From positions 31,399 to 95,398 of the forward strand of contig NZ_JACJRJ010000021.1 in NCBI RefSeq assembly GCF_014697195.1: a DNA stretch of 64,000 nt, written 5' to 3'. Of the stretch, positions 9,196 through 18,091 are shown in pieces. The notes below the pieces were generated by a model. That model was not told the DNA's origin, did no database searches, and saw only the letters and a list, made by a program, of their open reading frames with translations. Position 1 is the first letter of the stretch. Every line of letters starts with the position of its first letter. This DNA is from Cylindrospermum sp. FACHB-282 (lineage in GTDB: Bacteria; Cyanobacteriota; Cyanobacteriia; Cyanobacteriales; Nostocaceae). The position numbers and the translations under genes were made by a program.

Positions 9196-9278
9196 GATAG
9201 AGGCTGGGAACGAGATTTTAAAAGGGTTTCGCTTGTTCTTGGCTAAGGAACAGAATTGTTTACTTTTCTTAATGCCTC

Positions 9279-9746
9279 TTGACGTGTCAGGTATTGATTA
9301 GACACACGCTCAAATACCATTTCACCGTAAGTTTGACGAGTTTGGCTAGTGAAATAGTTACCATTGGTTTTGGAGGGGAAGTGAAAGTTAAAGATGATAT
9401 TGATTCAAAAAAGTTTAAGTATTTTGAATATAAAGTAAAAACTGACTTTAATACTCCTTTGATTAATCAAAATATACCTAATGATATAAATGAGCTTTTG
9501 GGGAGAAAAAAATTAATCGAACTTTTGTTAGAACCAAATTATTTAAAATCACTCGATGAAAACCCTAATGCAAACAAATGGGAATCGAAGGAATATGGTA
9601 CAAGGCATCGTTCTGCTGCTAGACTCTGCACTGTACCTGAGTTGAATGCATTTGTTTTTGTTGTCTCACAAACCGGAGCAGTGAGGGAATTTATGTATCT
9701 GGCAGAAAACAAGGTTCTTGTTTTAGGTCCTTTAACGCCTTTATAA
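9279..9746 (+). CDS. DAC (DisA_N-like) nucleotide-binding domain protein, probably 5'-truncated
   Basis: Up to 155 aa. The C-terminal part reads GTRHRSAARLCTVPELNAFVFVVSQTG, very close to the GxRHR...VVVSEETG half of the diadenylate cyclase fold. The preceding DGA catalytic motif of c-di-AMP synthases is missing. An ASEIVTIGFGGEV segment sits near residue 24. The TTG start at 9279 is only the limit of the open frame; upstream is MITE and repeat DNA, so the original start is likely lost. It could be a non-catalytic DAC-related sensor domain or a decaying remnant. Flanking repeats on both sides support decay. Confidence 0.5.
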   Translation: MTCQVLIRHTLKYHFTVSLTSLASEIVTIGFGGEVKVKDDIDSKKFKYFEYKVKTDFNTPLINQNIPNDINELLGRKKLIELLLEPNYLKSLDENPNANKWESKEYGTRHRSAARLCTVPELNAFVFVVSQTGAVREFMYLAENKVLVLGPLTPL

Positions 9747-10173
9747 TGCAATCAGGGCTATTTGATTCTCAACAACCGCGACTTCCAGCACCAAACGATT
9801 AAAATCGCGGCTACCAGAACAAAGCCTGGCGACCCAGGCTCGAAAACCCCTATTTTATTAGTCCAGGTCGGTGGACTATCCCTACGGGACGCTACGCGAA
9901 CGTTTGTGTAGCCAAGCCACTGCGTTGGGCGGCTCCGCCGACTTGAAGCATGTGGCGCGCGACTTCCAGTCGTTAGGGCTAGGTGCAAGATACAGAATAT
10001 TTCATCTGAGTTAGGTACACAAGGGCGGGCAAGATGCCCACCCCACAAGATTTATAATATTAAGATGTATACTTTATTTACTTGTGAATTTCTGTATCTT
10101 CAAAAACACAACCGTTTCTTACTTTTTGACTGATTCAGTCGTGGAAATGTTGGGTTTCGTTCCTCAACCCAAC
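9747..10173. other. Gene-free, repeat-rich spacer
   Basis: No credible gene. The segment near 10000-10050 (ATTTCATCTGAG..., GGGCGGGCAAGATGCCCACCCC) is the reverse complement of a repeat at about 47225-47285. The rest has several GC-rich palindromic fragments, such as GTAGGGAC-type and GGCGGCTCCGCC. A possible 96-aa minus-strand frame here is explained by these repeats. Confidence 0.6.
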
Positions 10174-11226
10174 CTAACTTAGACTCAACGCTTCTTTCAA
10201 CAATTCACGATGCATCAAAGCCCTATCTACTAAAGATTGTATTTGCTCAGGTGATAACGGCTCACCATTGGCGTAATGTTCCATCCAAGTCGTACTAATT
10301 AAATTGGCGTCATCTGGTAAATTCGCTAAATCCCAACCAGGCATCGCTAAATCTTCCATCAAGCGATTTACTTTAGGATCATAACTGAGGGCAAAACAGC
10401 GACAACCTTCAGCAGCAGCCATAATTAAACTGTGTAGACGCATGCCGATCGCCATTTCAACACCACGAAACACACCTTTTAAAAGCTGCGGATCTTCTAA
10501 ACACAAAATTTTGCTGACATCTTTTAATTGGGGTTGAATCGCTTCAGCAATGCTTAAATCTTCACTTTTTTGAAACGGCAATAGTAAAATAAAAGTCTGC
10601 GTCGCTTTTTGGAAATCTACTAAGGCGCGAGTTAGATTTGCTAAACGGGTTGGGGTGAGTTGGGGATGCGATCGCAATATTACAGCAACTCTCGGAGCCG
10701 GCAAATCCCACAATCCCGGTACTGGCTTCGATTCTAGCGCCCAAACTGGGTCAGGTGCAAGCAAAAAAGGAATTCCCCAATCAGCTAATAAAGCAGCACT
10801 GGCGCGATCGCGTACACTAACCTTAGTACAACCGCCAAAAGTCCGCTTTGCTAAAATGCGAGTAGGCGATCGCCGCAAAGGCCCAATACCCTGTCCCCAA
10901 GCCACAGTTTTCAAACCCATTACCTGGGCTAAAGCCATCAACCCCCCATAATAAAAAGGGCTAATAGTACTAGTCACATCTTGAATTAAACTCCCACCAC
11001 CCCAAATAAAAGCATCACAAGAACGCAAAGATTGCAGCACAGGTAAAAAAGCCATGCGGTTATAGCTTTCCACACCGTAACACCGCTGGGTTTCCTCAGG
11101 ATTACCCGAAAGCACCACAGGCGTTACATGAGGTGGTAGCATTTGCAAAAGCGTCGCCAACAAAGCCTCGTCACCCCCATTACCCTTGCCATAATACCCA
11201 GACAATAACGCCCGCATCTTTCCCAT
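10174..11226 (-). CDS. csaB: Polysaccharide pyruvyl transferase CsaB
   Basis: About 350 aa starting MGKMRALLSGYYGKGNGGDEALL. CsaB adds ketal-linked pyruvate to cell-wall polysaccharide, creating the ligand for SLH-domain proteins. The SLH-domain porin at 22180 would be a plausible client. Family marks are GNGGDEALL at the N-terminus, WGGGSLIQDVTS, WGQGIGPL, SVRDRAS and GMRLHSLIMAA. An upstream ATG at 11295 is rejected as start because that extension is encoded by an AATTTTG tandem repeat. Alternative start 11217. Confidence 0.9.
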   Translation of the reverse strand: MGKMRALLSGYYGKGNGGDEALLATLLQMLPPHVTPVVLSGNPEETQRCYGVESYNRMAFLPVLQSLRSCDAFIWGGGSLIQDVTSTISPFYYGGLMALAQVMGLKTVAWGQGIGPLRRSPTRILAKRTFGGCTKVSVRDRASAALLADWGIPFLLAPDPVWALESKPVPGLWDLPAPRVAVILRSHPQLTPTRLANLTRALVDFQKATQTFILLLPFQKSEDLSIAEAIQPQLKDVSKILCLEDPQLLKGVFRGVEMAIGMRLHSLIMAAAEGCRCFALSYDPKVNRLMEDLAMPGWDLANLPDDANLISTTWMEHYANGEPLSPEQIQSLVDRALMHRELLKEALSLS

Positions 11227-11228
11227 AT

Positions 11229-11270
11229 TGAATCTTGAATTTTGAATTTTGAATTTTGAATTTTGAATTA
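11229..11270. repeat. AATTTTG heptamer tandem repeat between divergent genes
   Basis: About five copies of a seven-base unit (TTGAATT/TTTGAAT phase) fill the space between the start of csaB and the start of the DUF2499 gene. It is a typical Nostocales short tandem repeat and lies where the two 5' untranslated regions must be. Confidence 0.85.
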
Positions 11271-11272
11271 TT

Positions 11273-11611
11273 ATGCACGCCCTTTCAATTCCCACCTGGA
11301 TTATTCATATTTCTAGCGTCATTGAGTGGATAGCCGCCATTTGGTTAATCTGGACTTACGGTGAACTCACTAACAACCGCAGTTGGTGGGCATTGTCCCT
11401 AGCCATGTTACCAGCTTTAATCAGCGCCATGTGTGCTTGTACCTGGCATTACTTCGACAACCCAGAATCACTAGAATGGATGGTAACACTGCAAGCAACC
11501 ATGACCTTAGTTGGTAATTTTACCCTTTGGGCAGCAGCGGTGTGGATTTGGCGTTCCACCAAGTCAGACAAAGATGCCATTAAGCCAAAACCTATCAAAT
11601 CAGAGTCATGA
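11273..11611 (+). CDS. DUF2499 (Ycf49-like) membrane protein
   Basis: 112 aa, starting MHALSIPTWIIHISSVIEWIAA. Three hydrophobic segments are visible (about residues 8-30, 38-58 and 70-92) and the conserved CACTWHYFDN motif sits between the last two. The family occurs in cyanobacteria, algae and plants; its function is not established. Its stop overlaps the start of the DUF3593 gene (ATGA at 11608-11611), so the two are translationally coupled. Confidence 0.88.
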   Translation: MHALSIPTWIIHISSVIEWIAAIWLIWTYGELTNNRSWWALSLAMLPALISAMCACTWHYFDNPESLEWMVTLQATMTLVGNFTLWAAAVWIWRSTKSDKDAIKPKPIKSES

Positions 11612-11901
11612 TATCAAAAGAAACCCTCTTTGCCCTTTCCTTATTTCCCTACTTGGGTTTCTTGTGGTTTATTAGCCGCAGTCCACAAATGCCGCGTTTA
11701 GCCCTATATGGATTTTACGGTACTCTCGTTTTTGTCGCCGTCACCATTCCCGCAGGAATTTATGCCCTAGTCCATTACGGAGAGTCTTTAGCAAATGTTG
11801 ATTGGTTACATGGTAGCGCCGAAGTATTTTTAACCCTTTCTAACATCTTAATTGTGGTGGGTTTTCGTCAAGCTGTGCAACAACTAAAAACCAAAAATTA
11901 A
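11608..11901 (+). CDS. DUF3593 membrane protein
   Basis: 97 aa, starting MISKETLFALSLFPYLGFLWFI. It has about three hydrophobic segments and matches the DUF3593 family, which is confined to oxygenic phototrophs. It overlaps the DUF2499 gene by 4 nt; this pairing suggests a shared thylakoid or plasma-membrane function. Not characterised. Confidence 0.87.
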   Translation: MISKETLFALSLFPYLGFLWFISRSPQMPRLALYGFYGTLVFVAVTIPAGIYALVHYGESLANVDWLHGSAEVFLTLSNILIVVGFRQAVQQLKTKN

Positions 11902-11972
11902 TGATTCTTGCGTTCTTCTTTGCGCCTTTGCGCCTTTGCGTGAGATAAAAAATTATTCTCAGGAAAAAATAA

Positions 11973-12746
11973 ATGGACGTAATACCAGCAATTGATTTAC
12001 TAGAAGGTCGTTGTGTGCGACTCTATCAGGGAGACTATGAAAAATCCCAAGTATTCAGCGAAAACCCAGTTGATATTGCTAAAGCATGGGTAGATCAGGG
12101 TGCTACCAGACTGCACGTAGTAGATTTAGATGGGGCAAAAGCCGGTAAGATAGTTAACGTTGGGGCAATTGAAGCGATCGCCAAATCTGTAACAGTACCC
12201 ATTGAAGTAGGCGGGGGATTGCGCGATCGCTCTAGCATACAACAATTATTTGATCTTGGCATCCAATGGGGCATACTCGGCACCGTCGCCGTAGAACAAC
12301 CCCAACTAGTACAAGAACTCTGCCAAGAATTCCCCGGACAAATTATTATCGGCATAGATGCCCGTAACGGACTAGTAGCAACCCGTGGTTGGTTAGAAAC
12401 CTCAGAAGTTTTAGCCACTCAACTAGCAGTCCAAATGCAAGAATTAGGCGCAGCCGCCATCATTTACACCGACATCAACCGTGACGGTACCCTCTCAGGC
12501 CCCAACTTAGACGCCTTGCGAGAACTCGCTGGCGCCATTTCCATCCCTGTAATCGCTTCTGGTGGCGTCAGTTCTGTCACCGATTTGTTAAGTCTGTTGG
12601 CATTAGAACCCCAAGGAGTCACAGGTGTAATTGTCGGTAAAGCCTTGTACACTGGTGATATTGCCCTCACCGAAGCATTACGTGCAGTAGGTCCAGGGCG
12701 AATTCAAGATATTCCCCCCAATCTAGATTTTTCTGCCTTCGCTTAG
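11973..12746 (+). CDS. hisA: Phosphoribosylformimino-5-aminoimidazole carboxamide ribotide isomerase
   Basis: 257 aa. It catalyses the Amadori rearrangement of ProFAR to PRFAR, the fourth step of histidine synthesis. The TIM barrel starts [22 protein letters not shown] with catalytic D8. [15 protein letters not shown] carries the second catalytic aspartate and [11 protein letters not shown] the phosphate loop. Full length. A short spacer follows the DUF3593 gene, so co-transcription is possible. Confidence 0.96.
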   Translation: MDVIPAIDLLEGRCVRLYQGDYEKSQVFSENPVDIAKAWVDQGATRLHVVDLDGAKAGKIVNVGAIEAIAKSVTVPIEVGGGLRDRSSIQQLFDLGIQWGILGTVAVEQPQLVQELCQEFPGQIIIGIDARNGLVATRGWLETSEVLATQLAVQMQELGAAAIIYTDINRDGTLSGPNLDALRELAGAISIPVIASGGVSSVTDLLSLLALEPQGVTGVIVGKALYTGDIALTEALRAVGPGRIQDIPPNLDFSAFA

Positions 12747-12777
12747 GGATTTCCAATTCAAAAAATATCCAACTTGT

Positions 12778-12885
12778 AGTGGCGTGACACGCCTTAAATG
12801 TTGCTTTAGAAAAATGCTCGAAACTTGATTGAACAAGAACAAAGACCGAAAATCTATTGCACTATTTTAGCCTTGTCACGCCAGT
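12778..12885. mobile_element. MITE-like element with TGGCGTGACA termini
   Basis: TGGCGTGACA at 12780-12789 is repeated inverted at 12874-12883. Pairing continues imperfectly inward and outward (about 18 of 23 positions). There is no coding content. It is located between hisA and CRISPR array 1. Confidence 0.55.
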
Positions 12886-12937
12886 AGGGTGCGTTATGCC
12901 TCTGGCTAATGCACCGTTTCTCATTTATTATCGTCCA

Positions 12938-15049
12938 GTTTCAATCCCTAATAACCCAAGTTGCGGGTAATAGGTAATTGGTGATTAAATCCCAGTTTTC
13001 ATCCTGTTCATCCTTTAATCCTGGACATCCTAATTCTGACAGTTTTCCTAACTAGCAACTTACGTTAATAGGGATTTTGATGAATTGCAACTTGTCATAG
13101 CTATTTTAGCTACAATATCATGCGAGTTTCAATCCCTAATAGGGATTTTGATGAATTGCAACAGCTTGGAAAAACGACTGGGAAAAAGAGATAGGGGTTT
13201 CAATCCCTAATAGGGATTTTGATGAATTGCAACCCTAAGGTAATTGTATCGGCTGGTTTTTCCTTGCTGTTTCAATCCCTAATAGGGATTTTGATGAATT
13301 GCAACAAGCGCCACAAGTGGTACTCAGGTGATAATGGGTGAGTTTCAATCCCTAATAGGGATTTTGATGAATTGCAACATAACAACCTTTTAGATGCATT
13401 CAATACAGGAAGTGTTTCAATCCCTAATAGGGATTTTGATGAATTGCAACAATATGAGGGATTGTTGAGTACGTTCAACCGTCCTTCAGTTTCAATCCCT
13501 AATAGGGATTTTGATGAATTGCAACTTTGGAATATATTCCCAAAGCACCAGAGGTAACAGTTTCAATCCCTAATAGGGATTTTGATGAATTGCAACGATC
13601 CGCCACTATTAATTCCTCCCATACCTCATACGTTTCAATCCCTAATAGGGATTTTGATGAATTGCAACCCAACTGAAACCGGCCCAAGCTGGGGGCGAGA
13701 TCGTTTCAATCCCTAATAGGGATTTTGATGAATTGCAACAATCGCATGTTGTCAGGACTTTGGGGAAGAAAATTGTTTCAATCCCTAATAGGGATTTTGA
13801 TGAATTGCAACGTAGACATAACCAAGGTTTACGATCGCTGTCTAAAGTTTCAATCCCTAATAGGGATTTTGATGAATTGCAACGGCGTCGTACCACTAGC
13901 GCGAATTTCCATAGGCAGTTTCAATCCCTAATAGGGATTTTGATGAATTGCAACGTAAATGCACCGGGGCTTCTACTTGTAGCGCCGATGTTGTTTCAAT
14001 CCCTAATAGGGATTTTGATGAATTGCAACACGCCAGGGGCTTCATCTTCATTGCAGATTTTGTTTCAATCCCTAATAGGGATTTTGATGAATTGCAACCG
14101 ATACCCAGCTAATTTAAAAACAGTTTCTAAAGTTTCAATCCCTAATAGGGATTTTGATGAATTGCAACCGATCGCGAACAGTCCATAATTCAGTTTTGGA
14201 TGGTTTCAATCCCTAATAGGGATTTTGATGAATTGCAACTTGTACGGAAAATTAACTTATCAGGAAAAAAAATCATGTTTCAATCCCTAATAGGGATTTT
14301 GATGAATTGCAACATTTACTTTACCTACTTTAGTAACTATCCAACCTTTGGTTTCAATCCCTAATAGGGATTTTGATGAATTGCAACGGAGACTTCCAGG
14401 CGTCCATATCTCTGCACTATCCGGTTTCAATCCCTAATAGGGATTTTGATGAATTGCAACTTCCTTAATTCTCCTTAACTTTTGACTTTTGATTAAGTTT
14501 CAATCCCTAATAGGGATTTTGATGAATTGCAACAAGGAAGAAGAATTAATAATTGGGGCCATTGTGTTGGTTTCAATCCCTAATAGGGATTTTGATGAAT
14601 TGCAACAGTTGTAATTTTCTTTTTCTTTCCGCTACGGTAGCGTTTCAATCCCTAATAGGGATTTTGATGAATTGCAACAATTGAGGTTGATTACTTTGTT
14701 CTATAAACTGCCCTTGTTTCAATCCCTAATAGGGATTTTGATGAATTGCAACTTTCTTGATAGCAAATCGGATTCTTTCTTGGTGTTGCGTTGGGTTTCA
14801 ATCCCTAATAGGGATTTTGATGAATTGCAACACTAAAGTCTCACCAAGATTGCCGAATAATCCTTGGTTTCAATCCCTAATAGGGATTTTGATGAATTGC
14901 AACTCCTGGCTTATGATAAACGGTTGGTATCGGTTCAGGTTTCAATCCCTAATAGGGATTTTGATGAATTGCAACGCCCCTTTGATAAAGTTTCTTTTTT
15001 GGAGCGGGTGCAGTTTCAATCCCTAATAGGGATTTTGATGAATTGCAAC
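12938..15049 (-). CRISPR. CRISPR array 1, 28 repeats and 27 spacers
   Basis: The 37-bp repeat as written begins GTTTCAATCCC and ends TTTTGATGAATTGCAAC. Repeats start at 13126, 13197, 13269 and so on to 15013. Spacers are about 34-40 bp and all differ. Read on the minus strand, the repeat starts GTTGCAATTC and ends ATTGAAAC, the usual 8-nt crRNA 5' handle, and the conserved leader lies at the right end. Transcription is therefore right to left and the oldest end is at 12938. The first repeat listed (12938-12953 plus 13066-13091) is split by a MITE. No cas genes are in the window, so the subtype cannot be called. Confidence 0.97.
12954..13065. mobile_element. 112-bp MITE inserted inside the terminal CRISPR repeat
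   Basis: The insert starts ACCCAAGTTGCGGGT and ends ACTAGCAACTTACGT; these ends are imperfect inverted repeats (11 of 15). It is flanked by TAATA at 12949-12953 and again at 13066-13070, a 5-bp target duplication taken from the CRISPR repeat. Removing 117 bp restores a perfect 37-bp repeat. The same element, inverted, is at 26173-26298. Confidence 0.85.
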
Positions 15050-15310
15050 CGCGCGGGTCTGGAACCCAAGCTATATTTAGTTTTCAAGGTGCAGTTGCGC
15101 GAATCGATCATAAATATACCATTCCAGAGATCGTTTGAAAAGAGGGGTGAGAATAAAAAACGCTAAAACCCTTATCTATCAAGCATTTCCAGGTTTGCGC
15201 GGATCGAAATTCAGTAAAAATCCTGGAAACCCTTACGGGAATTGGAATACAGGCACTTTTTTTCGCCATTGATTTTGTACACCTACCCATCCGCGCAAAT
15301 AACGCCCAAA
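15050..15310 (-). promoter_or_regulatory. CRISPR array 1 leader
   Basis: The sequence beyond the last repeat is shared with the right flank of array 2, including TTTTCAAGGTGC, AATATACCATT, several AACCCTTA motifs and TACACCTACCCATCCGCGC. Three copies of a TTGCGCGGAT-type motif lie at 15095, 15195 and, inverted, 15289-15298. By conservation and position this is the leader that drives crRNA transcription leftward and marks the spacer-insertion end. Confidence 0.8.
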
Positions 15311-15362
15311 AACCCTTCTAGAAGCGGATTTGCAAAAAAGTTACTAATAGTTTTTAGATAAG

Positions 15363-15545
15363 TAAGTAGGCGAAAAGAAATCAAACTATGTTAAGCAAAG
15401 TAAAAAGTATTGAAATTTGCTCGTAGTGAGGGCTTTAGCCCTACTTTGTTCGCGTAGCATCTCGTTCGCCGAGCGTCTCCGACAGGAGATAGAGAGGGCT
15501 AAAGCCCTCACTACCAACCTTGAATTATTTACGCCCACCTACTTA
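15363..15545. mobile_element. MITE with TAAGTAGG termini (copy A)
   Basis: TAAGTAGG at 15363-15370 and CCTACTTA at 15538-15545 are terminal inverted repeats. The interior shares long stretches with the element at 50211-50327 in reverse orientation (GGCGAAAAGAAATCAAAC, TATGTTAAGCAAAG, CCAACCTTGAATTATTTAC). Copy A is longer by an internal palindromic segment carrying GAGGGCTTTAGCCCT-type repeats. The right end overlaps the stop codon of the neighbouring coiled-coil gene. Confidence 0.75.
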
Positions 15546-16622
15546 TTTATTCTTCACCTGACTTTTTGCCTGTTCCAAAGCTATTTCTTTAATAGCTTGA
15601 TAGGAATTCACATTTGCAGTACCCTCAATTGCCTTAACAGCCAAATCCTGAACTTGCTTAAGTGCAGAATCCAATTGTTTCGAGAGATTGACAAGCCGTG
15701 TTTCCTGATTAGTAATAGTTTGTTCTAGAGATTGCAATCTCTGTTCATAAAAACGCTTTTGTCCTTCCACTTCCTTACCATACAAATCAGATTTTGTCTT
15801 GGCTTGGTAGTGAGCAATCCCTTTACCTTCTTCCGTAGCTTTTTTGATAGCTGCTTCCTTCTCTTTAGGAAAAGCCTCTACCTTAGCTTTAGATTCTTCA
15901 AATAGCTTTTCTCGTTCAGCAATCACCTTTTCCCGTTCAGCCCAAACTTTCTCTGTTTCTTGTTGAATTTCTTCCAGTTGTTTATATAATCCTTTTTGCT
16001 GTTGTTCGTATTCATCAGCTGCCAATTGGCGCTGGAGTTCTAAATCATATTTATATTCTGCTGTATCCCGTTGCCGAGTTTTGTTAAGCGCTTCATTCCG
16101 TTCTTTAATTGTTCGTTGGTGTTCTTGCTGTTCTTTTTCCCAAGTATTCTTTTGCTCTAAGATTTCTTGAGATAATACTTCATACCGCTGACTATACTCT
16201 TCCTGATAAGCTTTATCATTATCTTCATAAGATTGAATTAGAGTATCTAAGGTATCTCCAGAAATCTCCAAATTATGCAATTGTGCTAATTGCTGAACTT
16301 CAGTTTCTACAGCTTGCCTAATTTCTTCTAATTTAGAAGCTTTAGTAGTTAGCTGTTCCGATAATTCATTAGCTGCACTACCAAAGCCTAACTGAATTTT
16401 GGCTAGACTTTCAATAGTATTATTCATCTTTTGCTGAACGGTAGAAGACTGAGTCATAACTGTTTTTTGTTCTACTTTCGGCTGTTCCTTAGCTACAGGC
16501 TGAGTATCTTTCAGTGCTTGATCAAGTTGAGATTTGAGAGCGGCTTTCTCTTTTGCTAACTCCTCATAAGCCTGAAGAATTTCTACTTTTGTACTTTTAT
16601 CAGTTGGTTTTTTCACTGCCAT
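15543..16622 (-). CDS. lfiB: Coiled-coil filament protein, LfiB-like
   Basis: 359 aa, almost entirely Glu/Lys/Gln-rich coiled coil from about residue 10 to 345, with no signal peptide or membrane segment. It is a tandem paralogue of the next gene (shared LQLGFGSAAN/LQLEFGSIVN-type segment, KAKVEA.PKE and ALKQVQDLA near the C-terminus). In Anabaena PCC 7120 two adjacent coiled-coil proteins that co-assemble into filaments (LfiA/LfiB) lie divergent from the phosphate response regulator. The same arrangement is seen here, so I use those names by synteny and composition. The TAA stop lies inside a MITE terminus. Confidence 0.65.
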   Translation of the reverse strand: MAVKKPTDKSTKVEILQAYEELAKEKAALKSQLDQALKDTQPVAKEQPKVEQKTVMTQSSTVQQKMNNTIESLAKIQLGFGSAANELSEQLTTKASKLEEIRQAVETEVQQLAQLHNLEISGDTLDTLIQSYEDNDKAYQEEYSQRYEVLSQEILEQKNTWEKEQQEHQRTIKERNEALNKTRQRDTAEYKYDLELQRQLAADEYEQQQKGLYKQLEEIQQETEKVWAEREKVIAEREKLFEESKAKVEAFPKEKEAAIKKATEEGKGIAHYQAKTKSDLYGKEVEGQKRFYEQRLQSLEQTITNQETRLVNLSKQLDSALKQVQDLAVKAIEGTANVNSYQAIKEIALEQAKSQVKNK

Positions 16623-16686
16623 AACAAACCTCGAAAATCCAAAATTAAAAATCTAAATTTTTTTGACCTATTCCCTAGGGGAATAA

Positions 16687-17670
16687 CTATCTAGCGGTAG
16701 AACTATCAAAGGCTCTCATTGCTAAATCTTGCGCTTGTTTCAATGCGGTTTGTAGTTGAGCAGAAATACCTTCTATTTGTTCAGTTTGTTTCCTAATTGT
16801 CTCTTCCAAAGATTGAACTCTTAATTCATAATTTTGTTTACTAGATTCCCATTCTTTTTCAAACAAATCAGCCTCAATTTTAGCTTTTTGGCTGGTTTCT
16901 TTAATCGCTTCTTCCCTAGCTTTCTTAACTGCTTCTTCTAATTCAGTGGGGAATGCTGCTAATTTTTGTTGATTTTCAGTAAATAATGGTTGGCGTTCGG
17001 CAAGTATCTTTTCTCGTTCTGTCCAGTCTTTATCTTTGTGTTGAGTCTTTTCTAAAATTTCTCTCTCTTGATTGCGCTTTATGCTCTCATAGGCATCTGC
17101 ATTTAGTTTGCTAGCAGTTTCTAATTTATATTGATATTCTTCTTGTTCTTGCTGACGTTCTTTGGTTAATAACTCATTATATATTTGCAGTTTTTCTTCA
17201 TATTCGGCTTGTTCTTTTTGCCACTCTTTTCGCCTAATTGTGAGTTCTTTTTCTAGTGCTTCCCGCTTGTTAGCAGTATCTTGTTCAAGGATTTTTAACT
17301 TTTCTTGATGCTCTTGAGTTAAGATATCTAAAGTATCGGCGACAATTCTGATTTTTTGAAGTTCTTGCAGGCGTTGAGTTTCAACTTCTATAGCCTGGAG
17401 TAGTTCATCTAATTTGGAGTTTTCTTTAGCTAATTTTTCTGATAAGGCATTGACAATGCTGCCAAATTCCAATTGCAAATCAGCTAAACCTTTAACAATA
17501 CTATCAACAGTGTAGGTAGAGGCTGCTGCTAGAATTTCTTGGTTTTTTAGTTTATCTGCTTCTTCTTGTTTGGTAGCTATTTTTGAGTCTAGTTTTTTTC
17601 TTTCGGCGCGAATTTGTTGAAATGCTTGTAATAGTTGTTGTTTGCTGTCTTTGACTGCAATTGTAGTCAT
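16687..17670 (-). CDS. lfiA: Coiled-coil filament protein, LfiA-like
   Basis: 327 aa, coiled coil throughout; the start MTTIAVKDSKQQLLQAFQQI is followed by long heptad-rich Glu/Lys/Gln stretches. The C-terminal ALKQAQDLAMRAF matches the paralogue downstream (64 bp away), so both are probably one transcript. It likely forms intracellular filaments together with LfiB. The gene is divergent from sphR. Assignment rests on synteny, tandem paralogy and composition; a generic coiled-coil structural protein is the alternative. Confidence 0.65.
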   Translation of the reverse strand: MTTIAVKDSKQQLLQAFQQIRAERKKLDSKIATKQEEADKLKNQEILAAASTYTVDSIVKGLADLQLEFGSIVNALSEKLAKENSKLDELLQAIEVETQRLQELQKIRIVADTLDILTQEHQEKLKILEQDTANKREALEKELTIRRKEWQKEQAEYEEKLQIYNELLTKERQQEQEEYQYKLETASKLNADAYESIKRNQEREILEKTQHKDKDWTEREKILAERQPLFTENQQKLAAFPTELEEAVKKAREEAIKETSQKAKIEADLFEKEWESSKQNYELRVQSLEETIRKQTEQIEGISAQLQTALKQAQDLAMRAFDSSTAR

Positions 17671-18091
17671 TTTGTAACTCCCTCCAATAGGCTATGATTA
17701 ACCAGATAGTAAGCCATACCAAAAGCTCCCCAATGCAGACATCAGGGTAGCTTTTAAAGCAGCGTTGCTAACACAGTGTAAATACGGAAAATATCAGACA
17801 CTTAGATAACTTTGTGGCGACGTTTACCGTCTAGTAAAGTATGTCCTGTTTTGTAACTAGATAGTACCCTTGTACTAAATGAGCATACTCAACAGGTCAA
17901 CTCTTGTCAAGATAGAATCACAAGTATTCACAAATAAATCTGCATAGCTCCCAGAAACATAGTGAATGTGATTTCTAATATATTAATTTTGTGATATATA
18001 TTACATATCAGCCATAAAATATCCACAAAATCAGCGTGGATGGACTAACTTCAGATAAAAGTTATCGATACAAGCACATCCCCAAAATTTT
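17671..18091. other. Divergent intergenic region between lfiA and sphR
   Basis: 420 bp, AT-rich, no reading frame. It must carry two divergent promoters. Apart from the Crp-like palindrome at 17990-18005 I see no assignable site. Confidence 0.4.
17990..18005. promoter_or_regulatory. Crp-like palindrome upstream of sphR
   Basis: TGTGATATATATTACA matches the Crp consensus TGTGA-N6-TCACA at 9 of 10 defined bases. It lies about 87 bp before the sphR start. A Crp-family regulator gene is encoded 3.4 kb downstream. Functional binding is not shown by sequence alone. Confidence 0.35.

Noticed and set aside
9758..10048. 96-codon minus-strand open frame
   Set aside because: It lies in dispersed palindromic repeat DNA that is also found at 47225-47285; the translation has no protein-like composition.
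13272..15026. Several open frames of 60-150 codons through CRISPR array 1
   Set aside because: They repeat peptides such as SIPNRDFDELQ or QSLIGILMNCN encoded by the CRISPR repeat and have no independent support; the same holds for frames in array 2.
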